Source: Fimenecus sp964527585
GTDB lineage: Bacteria; Bacillota; Clostridia; Oscillospirales; Acutalibacteraceae
Length of the DNA stretch: 20,154 nucleotides
NCBI GenBank assembly: GCA_964527585.1
Contig: CAZGPE010000028.1
Span: 1-20,154, forward strand
Direction of reading: 5' to 3'
Part shown: one piece after another, positions 1 through 6,316 of the stretch
How the letters are laid out: each line of letters opens with the position of its first letter
How positions within the stretch are numbered: the first letter of the stretch is position 1
Position numbers and translations under genes: made by a program
The notes under the pieces: generated by a model
Seen by the model: the letters and a program-made list of their open reading frames with translations, nothing else
Told to the model about the DNA's origin: nothing
Database searches by the model: none

Positions 1-12
1 TTCCGATTTTAA

Positions 13-192
13 TTAAGCAACTGTTTCCGAAACGAAAACATCATCACAGCAAGAGCAGGAAACATAGTTTTCGGCATCGTTGCCGATAACAACCTTTTTG
101 CTGTCAACATACTTTCTTACAAGAACATAAGCTGCGAAAGCCGCACCTGCGACTGCAACAAGAATACCGATTACTTTTAATGCTTTTTTCAT
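13..192 (-). CDS. Small membrane protein with C-terminal cysteine cluster, unknown function
   Basis: This 59-residue protein begins with a short basic segment (MKKALKV) and one hydrophobic helix (about residues 7-25, rich in Ala, Val and Gly). A Lys/Arg-rich stretch (VRKYVDSKK) and an acidic tail carrying the cluster CSCCDD follow. The charge pattern suggests a single-pass membrane protein with the basic flank and Cys tail in the cytoplasm, although the N-terminus could also act as an uncleaved signal anchor. The start is set by AGGAGG at a normal distance from the ATG at 190-192; longer in-frame starts upstream lack such a site. It stands alone, with its own near-consensus promoter (226-254), and is separated from rpsT by the rpsT terminator. 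I do not recognise a named family. The three clustered cysteines suggest metal binding or thiol chemistry, but that is inference. Confidence 0.75.
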   Translation of the reverse strand: MKKALKVIGILVAVAGAAFAAYVLVRKYVDSKKVVIGNDAENYVSCSCCDDVFVSETVA

Positions 193-225
193 AACAAAAC
201 CTCCTATTTTGTTTAAGACAAAAAT

Positions 226-254
226 ATTATAACTAATAAGAAGTGAAAAGTCAA
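226..254 (-). promoter_or_regulatory. Sigma-A promoter of the 59-residue membrane protein gene
   Basis: On the minus strand, TTGACT (249-254) and TATAAT (226-231) are separated by exactly 17 bp, about 35 bp upstream of the start codon. This is close to the vegetative consensus and indicates a single-gene transcript. Confidence 0.75.
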
Positions 255-285
255 TGAACAATGTGTAAAGGTTTTATAAAGCAAA

Positions 286-311
286 ACGCTGCCAACTTTC
301 GTTGACAGCGT
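286..311 (-). terminator. Rho-independent terminator of rpsT
   Basis: Read on the minus strand, an 11-bp stem with one G-U pair is capped by a GAAA tetraloop and followed by a T-rich tract (TTTGCTTTAT). It lies about 20 bp after the rpsT stop codon. Confidence 0.85.
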
Positions 312-329
312 AACAACAAATTACTGAAA

Positions 330-587
330 TTAAGCCTTGTTCAATTTTGTAACGAGGGCGGACTTTTTACGTGCAGCATTGTTTTTATGAAGAAGACCCT
401 TAGCAGTAGCTTGGTCGATCTTTTTAACAGCAGCAGTAACAAGTACTTCCTTGTCTGCAGAACCGCTTTCGATTGCAACATTTGCTTTTTTGATAGCAGT
501 CTTTAATGCGGAATTCATTGATTTGTTGCGCTTTGCACGCTTGTCGTTAACGATTACACGCTTTTTTGCTGATTTAATATTAGGCAT
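330..587 (-). CDS. rpsT: 30S ribosomal protein S20
   Basis: This 85-residue, very basic protein starts MPNIKSAKKR and contains RAKRNKSMNSALKTAIKKA and a C-terminal GLLHKNNAARKKS segment. All are hallmarks of bacterial S20 (bS20), which binds the 5' domain of 16S rRNA and assists small-subunit assembly. Its length matches the family (about 85-90 residues). The start is the ATG at 585-587, preceded by GGGAGGTG; an upstream in-frame extension would run into the promoter and is not real. The gene has its own promoter (620-648) and terminator (286-311). It is divergent from gpr, and rpsT divergent from gpr-spoIIP is also the arrangement known from Bacillus subtilis. Confidence 0.98.
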   Translation of the reverse strand: MPNIKSAKKRVIVNDKRAKRNKSMNSALKTAIKKANVAIESGSADKEVLVTAAVKKIDQATAKGLLHKNNAARKKSALVTKLNKA

Positions 588-619
588 TATCGCACCTCCC
601 TTATACATTAGCGGAGTAT

Positions 620-648
620 ATAATACCATTTGTTGAAGAAAAAAGCAA
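620..648 (-). promoter_or_regulatory. rpsT promoter
   Basis: On the minus strand, TTGCTT (643-648) and TATTAT (620-625) are separated by 17 bp. The implied leader of rpsT is only about 25 nt, too short for a large autoregulatory structure. Confidence 0.65.
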
Positions 649-715
649 GTTTTTTTTCGATTTTTGCAATTTTTTTTTATAATCTGCAATAATAACGGTA
701 AGGAGATGAGTGAAA

Positions 716-1582
716 ATGATGCCGAGAACCGATTTGGCGATTGAAAAAGATGCTTTTATAACGACCGACAGACCTAAGGGAGTTATCCGAAAAATTTATT
801 CAACCGAAAAGACAAAAACGACTCATATCAAAATTTGCGATGAAGAAGCGCAGGAAAAAATCGGCGTTCCGATGGGAAATTATATAACGGTCGAAGTTTC
901 CGAATTTTCACACGAAAGCGAACTTGTCGATGACAGAATGTTTACATTGAGTAATCATATTTCTTCTCTTTTACCGCAAGGGGATAAACCCGTTCTTGTT
1001 GTCGGAGTGGGCAACGAAAGTATAACTCCGGATGCGCTCGGACCGAAATGTGCCGATAACATTTTTTCCACAAGACATATTTTACCCTCGCTTGCCGAAG
1101 AACTCGGACTTAAAAAACTAAATGCCGTGTGTTCGATTTCAACGGGCGTTTTGGGACAGACGGGGATTGAAACCGGAGAAATAATCAAAAGTCTTGTTTC
1201 GGAAATTTTACCGAAAGCCGTAATTGTAATAGATGCTCTTGCGGCAGCGGATATAAAACGGCTCGGCAAAACCGTACAAATAACCGATACGGGAATTATA
1301 CCCGGATCCGGAGTCGGAAATTCAAGGACGGAAATTTCCGAAAAAACTCTTTCGGTACCCGTAATCGCAATCGGTGTACCTACGGTTGTCGATGCGAAAA
1401 CTCTTGTGAAAGATATGACCGGAAATTCGGAGCAAAGAGACAGTTGTGTCAGTGAAAATATGATTGTTACACCCAGAGAAATAGATACTTTGACAGAACG
1501 GGCGGCAAGACTGATTGCGCTTTCCGTCAACTGTGCTCTTCAGCCTCAAATCGACCCGAAAATTCTTTTGAGTGTTGTATAA
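716..1582 (+). CDS. gpr: Germination protease GPR (spore SASP-specific aspartic-type endopeptidase)
   Basis: GPR degrades the small acid-soluble proteins that coat spore DNA, at the start of germination; it acts in the forespore/germinating spore. The sequence shows RTDLAIE near the N-terminus, VVGVGNESITPDALGP, VIDALAA, and the long signature covering DTGIIPGSGVGNSR and VIAIGVPTVVDA. The two catalytic Asp residues known from Bacillus megaterium (D127, D193) correspond to Asp106 and Asp173 here. The product has 288 residues, clearly shorter than the bacillar enzyme (about 370). Only a few residues precede RTDLA, so the bacillar-type propeptide of about 15 residues seems absent. The chosen ATG (716) lies 9-10 nt after AAGGAGA; a GTG at 710 is the alternative and would add two residues. 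It is first in a gpr-spoIIP unit. Expression in the forespore is expected, but I could not identify a convincing sigma-G promoter. Confidence 0.95.
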   Translation: MMPRTDLAIEKDAFITTDRPKGVIRKIYSTEKTKTTHIKICDEEAQEKIGVPMGNYITVEVSEFSHESELVDDRMFTLSNHISSLLPQGDKPVLVVGVGNESITPDALGPKCADNIFSTRHILPSLAEELGLKKLNAVCSISTGVLGQTGIETGEIIKSLVSEILPKAVIVIDALAAADIKRLGKTVQITDTGIIPGSGVGNSRTEISEKTLSVPVIAIGVPTVVDAKTLVKDMTGNSEQRDSCVSENMIVTPREIDTLTERAARLIALSVNCALQPQIDPKILLSVV

Positions 1583-1591
1583 TAACCGTTT

Positions 1592-1633
1592 TTTCGGCAT
1601 AAGTATGAATATGAAAATTTGCTTATGCCGAAA
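1592..1633 (+). promoter_or_regulatory. Intercistronic hairpin overlapping the spoIIP ribosome site
   Basis: A perfect 12-bp inverted repeat (TTTCGGCATAAG at 1592-1603, CTTATGCCGAAA at 1622-1633) encloses an 18-nt loop between gpr and spoIIP. No T-tract follows, so it is not a classical terminator. The last three bases of the 3' arm are the first As of the spoIIP Shine-Dalgarno AAAGGAAG. The hairpin could therefore tune translation or mark an mRNA processing point. The repeat is seen directly; its role is inferred. Confidence 0.6.
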
Positions 1634-1643
1634 GGAAGATAAA

Positions 1644-2771
1644 ATGAGAAAGCGAACTCAAACAAAGAACACGAAAGATCCGTCTTTGCTGCCGTTTTTG
1701 GCGGCAGTGCTTGCGGCGGCGTATTTTTTAGGCACATACGGTATGCCGGCAATAGAAAAAACGGCTCTTGTTTGCGTCGGACTTGCTATGCCCGAATCAA
1801 CGGTTCAAACTTTTGTAAAATCATCAAAACAAAGTTTGCCCGAAGCTTCGTCGGTATCGGATTCGGCGGTTATTTCCCAAAAAACACAGATAAGCGAAAA
1901 AAAGTCCGAAATAACTTCCACGCCTTCAGATATTCTTGAAATGGCGCAAAATTATAAAAATGAATTCGCTTCGGCTTCGCATGACGGAAAGATAATCGAA
2001 AAGACCTATGATGTATCGAATTCCACTTCATCGTATCAAAATATAACGGTTCGAAACACAACTCCTTCTCACAGCATAAACATCGAATCTTCACTTAATG
2101 CCGAACTTCCGTTTTCCGCTGAAGATGTTTCGAAACCGACGGTTCTTATTTTTCATACTCACACTACCGAAAGTTACGAAATGATTGACGAGGGATGGTT
2201 TACAAATTCTTATTCGACAAGAAGCGACAATCCGTCAAGAAATATGGTCCGTGTCGGTACGGCAATATGTGAAGAACTCGAAAAAAACGGTATCGGATAT
2301 ATTCACGATACGCAAATACACGATGCACAGTATACCGGAGCGTATGAGCGTTCGAGAGAAACGATTGAAAAGATACTGGCTGAAAATCCGAGTATTCAGA
2401 TAGTTTTGGATGTTCACCGTGATGCGATTCATCAGTCGGAAACCTCAAGAGTAAAACCGACCGTAACGGTAAACGGCAAAAAAGCGGCACAGATAATGAT
2501 TATAGCGGGCTGTCAGGACGGAAAGGTAACATCTTTTCCGAATTGGGAACAAAATCTTACCTTTGCTTTGAAACTGCATCAATGTGCGGAAAATCTTTAT
2601 TCGGGACTTATGAGACCTATACTTTTTTCGGCAAGGAAATACAATATGGATATAGTCCCTTGTTCTGTACTGCTGGAAGTCGGAAGCGATTCGAATACTC
2701 TTGAAGAAGCGGAATATTCGGGGCATCTTATAGGTCAGGCAATATGCGAGTTTATAAAGGAGAATAAATGA
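1644..2771 (+). CDS. spoIIP: Stage II sporulation protein P (cell wall amidase/endopeptidase)
   Basis: SpoIIP is a mother-cell, membrane-anchored peptidoglycan hydrolase that works with SpoIID and SpoIIM during engulfment. This 375-residue protein has a short basic N-terminus, one membrane helix (about 14-34), a Ser/Lys/Glu-rich linker and a C-terminal SpoIIP domain (about 160-370). The domain shows LIFHTHTTESY (His171, His173), VLDVHRDAI (His258) and the late LLEVGSDSNT segment with Glu345, matching the zinc-ligand and catalytic positions expected of this amidase fold. The ATG at 1644 follows AAAGGAAG at 6-7 nt. It lies 61 bp downstream of gpr, as in B. subtilis. Its TGA overlaps the ATG of the next small gene by four bases, so the two are translationally coupled. 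Confidence 0.95.
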   Translation: MRKRTQTKNTKDPSLLPFLAAVLAAAYFLGTYGMPAIEKTALVCVGLAMPESTVQTFVKSSKQSLPEASSVSDSAVISQKTQISEKKSEITSTPSDILEMAQNYKNEFASASHDGKIIEKTYDVSNSTSSYQNITVRNTTPSHSINIESSLNAELPFSAEDVSKPTVLIFHTHTTESYEMIDEGWFTNSYSTRSDNPSRNMVRVGTAICEELEKNGIGYIHDTQIHDAQYTGAYERSRETIEKILAENPSIQIVLDVHRDAIHQSETSRVKPTVTVNGKKAAQIMIIAGCQDGKVTSFPNWEQNLTFALKLHQCAENLYSGLMRPILFSARKYNMDIVPCSVLLEVGSDSNTLEEAEYSGHLIGQAICEFIKENK

Positions 2772-2965
2772 AAAAAGACTCTTTGGCTAAAAAATATCTG
2801 ATAAGTGTAACGGTTGCGTTATTGCTGTTTTCTCTTTTTGCGGGAGTAGTTAAGGCAAATGAAAATTCACGCAAAACCGTAATCGGAACAAAAGGCAGGA
2901 CAATAAACGAAACCGAAGTTTTATCGGAAATTTCGGAATTTGCCGAGGAATATTTATTAAGATAA
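2768..2965 (+). CDS. 65-residue membrane-anchored or secreted peptide coupled to spoIIP, unknown
   Basis: The protein begins MKKDSLAKKY, followed by a strong hydrophobic segment (about residues 10-28) and an Ala-Asn junction (VVKANENS) that could be a signal-peptidase site. The remaining 36 residues are polar, with an acidic C-terminal stretch likely to form a helix (ETEVLSEISEFAEEYL). Its ATG overlaps the spoIIP stop (ATGA), and AAAGGAG (2757-2762) lies five bases upstream, so it is well translated and coupled. I do not recognise the family. Position suggests a role alongside SpoIIP in the mother-cell envelope during engulfment, but nothing in the sequence itself shows this. Confidence 0.7.
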   Translation: MKKDSLAKKYLISVTVALLLFSLFAGVVKANENSRKTVIGTKGRTINETEVLSEISEFAEEYLLR

Positions 2966-2971
2966 AAAACA

Positions 2972-3000
2972 TTGTTTTTAGATTTTATATAGTATATAAT
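2972..3000 (+). promoter_or_regulatory. Sigma-A promoter of the five-gene exoribonuclease/prmA/trxB operon
   Basis: TTGTTT (2972-2977) and TATAAT (2995-3000) are separated by 17 bp in an AT-rich gap between the small sporulation gene and the YhaM-like gene. A start near 3007 gives a short leader of about 27 nt. This separates the sporulation unit from the housekeeping operon. Confidence 0.65.
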
Positions 3001-3033
3001 TATTATATAAATTAAATTTTTCGGGTGAATAAA

Positions 3034-4002
3034 ATGAATTTTAATAATCTTAATAACGGGCAGTCGGAAGGCTTTGCGGTTGTCAAGCAAAGCGAAGCGA
3101 AAACCACAACAAAGGGTGCCGCTTATCTTGACCTTAAACTGTCCGATAAAAGCGGAGAAATCAGTGCGAAACTTTGGGATTACTCGCCGCTGACACACGG
3201 AACTTTCCCTGTTGATTCAATTGTAAAAGTCAGGGGAGAAATCAGCAAATATCAGGGTGCGGATCAACTTAGAATCAGTAAAATCCGCCTTGTTAACGAG
3301 TCGGATAATGTTGAAATGGACGACCTTGTGCAAAGCGCCGATTATTCGGGCGAGTATATGTACGGCAAAATAATCGAAAAAGTCAATGCTTTTTCAGATG
3401 AAGATTTGAAAAAACTTGTCTTACATATTTACGAAGAACGCAAGGACTTGCTTCTTTCATGGCCTGCCGCATATAAACTTCATCATGCTTTGCGTGGCGG
3501 ATTGCTTATGCATACGCTGTCGATTGTAAAACTTTGCGAAGGCGTATGTGAGGTTTATCCTTTTGTGAATAAAGATTTGCTTCTTACGGGAGCGATTCTT
3601 CACGATATTGCCAAGACAACCGAATATGATGTCGGAGCGAGCGGATTGGCAACCGGATATACTGTTGAGGGAAATCTTATCGGACATCTTGTTAAAGGCG
3701 CTATGATCATTGACCAAGCGGCTAAAGAACTTTCGCTTCCGAGAGAAAAAGCGATGCTTGTAGAACATATGCTTATCTCTCACCACGGCGAACCCGAATA
3801 CGGTGCGGCGGTCAGACCGATGTTTCTCGAAGCGGAACTTTTATCGGAACTTGACCTTATGGATGCAAGAGTATTCCAGATAGTACACGCTACCGAAAAA
3901 ATCGAAAAGAACGATTTTTCGGCAAGACTCTGGGCATTAAACGACAGAAGGATGTACAAGTACGAAGAAACGGAAAACGAAACAAAAGTAAATCTTGATT
4001 AA
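3034..4002 (+). CDS. YhaM-family 3'-5' exoribonuclease (OB fold plus HD domain)
   Basis: This 322-residue protein has the two-domain layout of B. subtilis YhaM (314 residues). The N-terminal OB-fold nucleic-acid binding domain (about 10-95) includes AAYLDLKLSDKSGEISAKLWD and VKVRGEISKYQG. The metal-dependent HD domain (about 140-300) includes GGLLMHTLS (His160), AILHDIAK (His190-Asp191), NLIGHLVKG and HMLISHHGEPE (His250-His251). The family shortens RNA and DNA 3' ends in the cytoplasm and participates in mRNA turnover. The ATG at 3034 follows a GGGTGA ribosome site at 3023-3028; an upstream GTG at 3025 lies inside that site and is disfavoured. It is first in an operon with DUF2804, prmA, a redoxin and trxB. 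Confidence 0.9.
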   Translation: MNFNNLNNGQSEGFAVVKQSEAKTTTKGAAYLDLKLSDKSGEISAKLWDYSPLTHGTFPVDSIVKVRGEISKYQGADQLRISKIRLVNESDNVEMDDLVQSADYSGEYMYGKIIEKVNAFSDEDLKKLVLHIYEERKDLLLSWPAAYKLHHALRGGLLMHTLSIVKLCEGVCEVYPFVNKDLLLTGAILHDIAKTTEYDVGASGLATGYTVEGNLIGHLVKGAMIIDQAAKELSLPREKAMLVEHMLISHHGEPEYGAAVRPMFLEAELLSELDLMDARVFQIVHATEKIEKNDFSARLWALNDRRMYKYEETENETKVNLD

Positions 4003-4020
4003 ATTCGGGAGGAATTGAAA

Positions 4021-5046
4021 ATGAGAAATCACGAAGTAACGGCTGTTCAAAAATTGCTCAACCCCGACGGAACTCTGCGTGAAGCGGGATGGTCAAGAAA
4101 ACTCTGCCAAATTTACGACAGAAACGACATAAAAAAGAGGGCAACACGAATTAAAGAATGGGACTATTATCTTGTTCTCTCAAAGGATTACGCTTTTGCT
4201 TTTACCGTTTCCGATGACGGATATATCGGACTTCAGTCGGTATCTTTGCTTGAATTCGGAAACGACCCTTGGGAACATACCGAAACCGTTCTCAATGCTT
4301 TTCCGATGGGTAAACTTAAAATGCCGCCGACAACGGAAAAAGGCAATGTCCGTTACAAAGATAAAAGGCTTTATCTTGAATATATCAAAGATGAAAACCG
4401 CCGTAAAATCGTTTGTGTTTTCAAGAATTTCCTTGACGGAAAAACGCTTACCTGCGATTTGACGCTTTCGCAACCCGATATGGATACAATGGTTATCGCA
4501 ACGCCTTGGAAAGAGGATAAACACGCTTTTTACTACAATCAAAAAATTAACTGTATGAGAGCGTCGGGAACCTGTACTCTCGGAGATAAAGTTTATACTT
4601 TTAATCCCGAAACCGACTTTGCGACACTTGACTGGGGCAGAGGTGTATGGACTTACGATAACACTTGGAACTGGGGTTCGGGCAACGGAATTGTCAACGG
4701 AAAACCGTTTGGATTTAATATCGGATACGGTTTCGGAGATACCTCTGCGGCAAGTGAAAACATCATTTTTTATGACGGGGTAGGGCATAAACTTGACGAT
4801 ATAACATTTAACATACCGTCGGAAAGTTATACTTTACCTTGGACGATAACATCTTCCGACAAACGCTTTGAAATGGAGTTTACTCCGATTATCGACAGAG
4901 CGGCAAAGATAGATGTGAAATTTATTATAACCGATCAGCATCAGGTTTTCGGAAAAATGAACGGAACCGCAGTGCTTGATGACGGAACGAAATTGGAAAT
5001 TAAAGATTTAGTGTGCTTTTGCGAAAGAGTACATAATAAGTATTAA
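4021..5046 (+). CDS. DUF2804 domain-containing protein
   Basis: This soluble 341-residue protein has no signal peptide or membrane helix. It is rich in aromatic residues and beta-prone segments, with recognisable DUF2804 features: an early LREAGWSRKL, IKEWDYYLV, and a later ATLDWGRGVWTY..WNWGSG block followed by FGFNIGYGFGDTS. The family is of unknown function; the WGRGVWTY/NWGSG motifs suggest a lipocalin-like or sugar-binding beta fold, which I can only infer. The ATG at 4021 lies eight bases after GGGAGG. It begins 18 bp after the YhaM-like gene and ends 11 bp before prmA, so it is co-transcribed with both. The neighbours do not explain its function. Confidence 0.85.
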   Translation: MRNHEVTAVQKLLNPDGTLREAGWSRKLCQIYDRNDIKKRATRIKEWDYYLVLSKDYAFAFTVSDDGYIGLQSVSLLEFGNDPWEHTETVLNAFPMGKLKMPPTTEKGNVRYKDKRLYLEYIKDENRRKIVCVFKNFLDGKTLTCDLTLSQPDMDTMVIATPWKEDKHAFYYNQKINCMRASGTCTLGDKVYTFNPETDFATLDWGRGVWTYDNTWNWGSGNGIVNGKPFGFNIGYGFGDTSAASENIIFYDGVGHKLDDITFNIPSESYTLPWTITSSDKRFEMEFTPIIDRAAKIDVKFIITDQHQVFGKMNGTAVLDDGTKLEIKDLVCFCERVHNKY

Positions 5047-5057
5047 AAGGTGCAAAT

Positions 5058-5999
5058 ATGGAATGGACAGAAGTATTGATTGAAATCGGCGCAGAAAATA
5101 TTGATACGGCAGCCGATATTGCGAATATGGTTGTTCCCTACGGAGTATATATCGAAGATTACAGAAATCTCGAAGAGGAAACATGGGAAATCGCAAACAT
5201 TGATTTGATTGATAAAGACCTTTTGAAAAAAGACAGAACAAAAGGATATATTCATATTTATATTTCGCCCGACGAAAATCCGAACGAAGCGGTTGCTTTT
5301 CTTTCGGAACGCCTCAGCAGTTGCGGAATATCAAATAAAATCGACTTGAATAAATGCAAAAACGAAGATTGGGAAAATAACTGGAAAGAATTTTTCAAAC
5401 CGATGAATGTCGGAAGCAAAATTCTTATCAGACCGCTTTGGATTGACGATTACGAAAATCCGGACAACAGAAAAGTGCTTTCGATTGAGCCGGGACTTGC
5501 TTTCGGAACGGGCGGACATGACACCACGAGACTTTGCCTTGAAATGTGCGAGAAATATCTTAAGCAGGGCGACGAAGTTCTCGATACGGGATGCGGAAGC
5601 GGTATTTTGTCGATAGCATCTCTTTTGCTCGGAGCGAAAAGTACGGTCGGAGTCGATATAGACGAACTTGCCGTAAAAACAGCGATTGAAAACGGAAAAG
5701 CAAACGGTTTCGAAGAACCCGAATATACCGTTATTCACGGAAACCTTACCGATAAGGTTTCGGGAAAATTCGATTTGGTAATCGCCAATATAGTTGCCGA
5801 TGTAATAATTATGTTTTCCGATTTTGTCGGAGAGTTTATGAAAGATACGGCGCATTTTATTGTTTCGGGAATTATCGCACCGAGAGCCGAGGAAGTAAAA
5901 GCGGCTCTTGATAAAAACGGCTTTGAAATCGTCGAAGAAAACCGTAACGGCGATTGGCTTTGTTATGTTCTTACAAAAAGACAAAGTGCGGATGTATGA
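5058..5999 (+). CDS. prmA: Ribosomal protein L11 methyltransferase
   Basis: PrmA trimethylates ribosomal protein L11 on Lys and N-terminal amino groups, using S-adenosylmethionine, in the cytoplasm. The 313-residue product shows the family's N-terminal substrate-recognition domain. It then carries EDWENNWKEFFKP (about 103-115), LSIEPGLAFGTGGHDTT (141-157), SAM motif I VLDTGCGSGILS (174-185), VGVDID and the NIVADVI catalytic-loop segment. Length and order match the family. A GGTG ribosome site precedes the ATG. In many Firmicutes prmA follows dnaJ; here it sits in an exoribonuclease/redox operon instead, and its stop overlaps the next start by four bases. Confidence 0.96.
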   Translation: MEWTEVLIEIGAENIDTAADIANMVVPYGVYIEDYRNLEEETWEIANIDLIDKDLLKKDRTKGYIHIYISPDENPNEAVAFLSERLSSCGISNKIDLNKCKNEDWENNWKEFFKPMNVGSKILIRPLWIDDYENPDNRKVLSIEPGLAFGTGGHDTTRLCLEMCEKYLKQGDEVLDTGCGSGILSIASLLLGAKSTVGVDIDELAVKTAIENGKANGFEEPEYTVIHGNLTDKVSGKFDLVIANIVADVIIMFSDFVGEFMKDTAHFIVSGIIAPRAEEVKAALDKNGFEIVEENRNGDWLCYVLTKRQSADV

Positions 6000-6316
6000 T
6001 AAGAATTAAAAGTTTATTAAAAAGCGGAATAACCCGCCGATACAGTCAAAGAATAAATACGGGAGCCGCCGACGGAAAAACCGTGAATAAAAAATACACT
6101 CTTTTTGTTACAAGAACCTGTCCGAACTGTGCTTCGGCAGAACGCTTGCTTGAGAAAAAGGGAATAGTATACGAAACACTTGCGGTTGAACAGTATCCCG
6201 AACTTGCCGTTGACCTTGATTTAATGCAGGCGCCGGCGCTTGTTGTCGGAACTGACGGAAAAAACTTAAAAGTTGAAGGGCTTTCAAATATTAAAAAATA
6301 TTTAGAGGCGGAATAA
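5996..6316 (+). CDS. Glutaredoxin/NrdH-like redoxin with N-terminal extension
   Basis: The C-terminal 75 residues form a compact thioredoxin-fold protein: LFVTRTCPNCASAERLL carries the redox pair Cys42/Cys45, and MQAPALVV supplies the cis-proline (Pro80). About 35 basic residues (IRIKSLLKSGITRRYSQ...) precede the fold and are not part of a normal redoxin. The ATG at 5996 overlaps the prmA stop (ATGA) and fits coupled translation; a GTG codon at the end of the extension lacks a good ribosome site. Its stop overlaps the trxB-like ATG by one base (TAATG), strongly implying that the flavoprotein reduces this redoxin. The natural client, such as an anaerobic ribonucleotide reductase, is not in the window. 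Confidence 0.85.
   Translation: MIRIKSLLKSGITRRYSQRINTGAADGKTVNKKYTLFVTRTCPNCASAERLLEKKGIVYETLAVEQYPELAVDLDLMQAPALVVGTDGKNLKVEGLSNIKKYLEAE

Noticed and set aside
661..694. Sigma-G promoter for gpr (TGCAAT ... AATAATA)
   Set aside because: The spacing is right, but both boxes deviate from what I know of the sigma-G consensus, and the region is so A/T-rich that chance matches are expected.
955..1530. Long open frame antisense to gpr (191 codons)
   Set aside because: It lies wholly within gpr on the opposite strand, has no ribosome site and its translation has no recognisable domain; the gpr frame is certain.
1592..1633. Hairpin after gpr as a terminator
   Set aside because: No T-tract follows the 3' arm, and the next gene's ribosome site starts inside it; it is listed as a regulatory candidate instead.
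2964..2979. AAAAAC/GTTTTT inverted repeat after the spoIIP-coupled gene as a terminator
   Set aside because: The stem is nearly all A-T, with a 3-nt loop, and too weak to support a call; it also overlaps the next promoter's -35.
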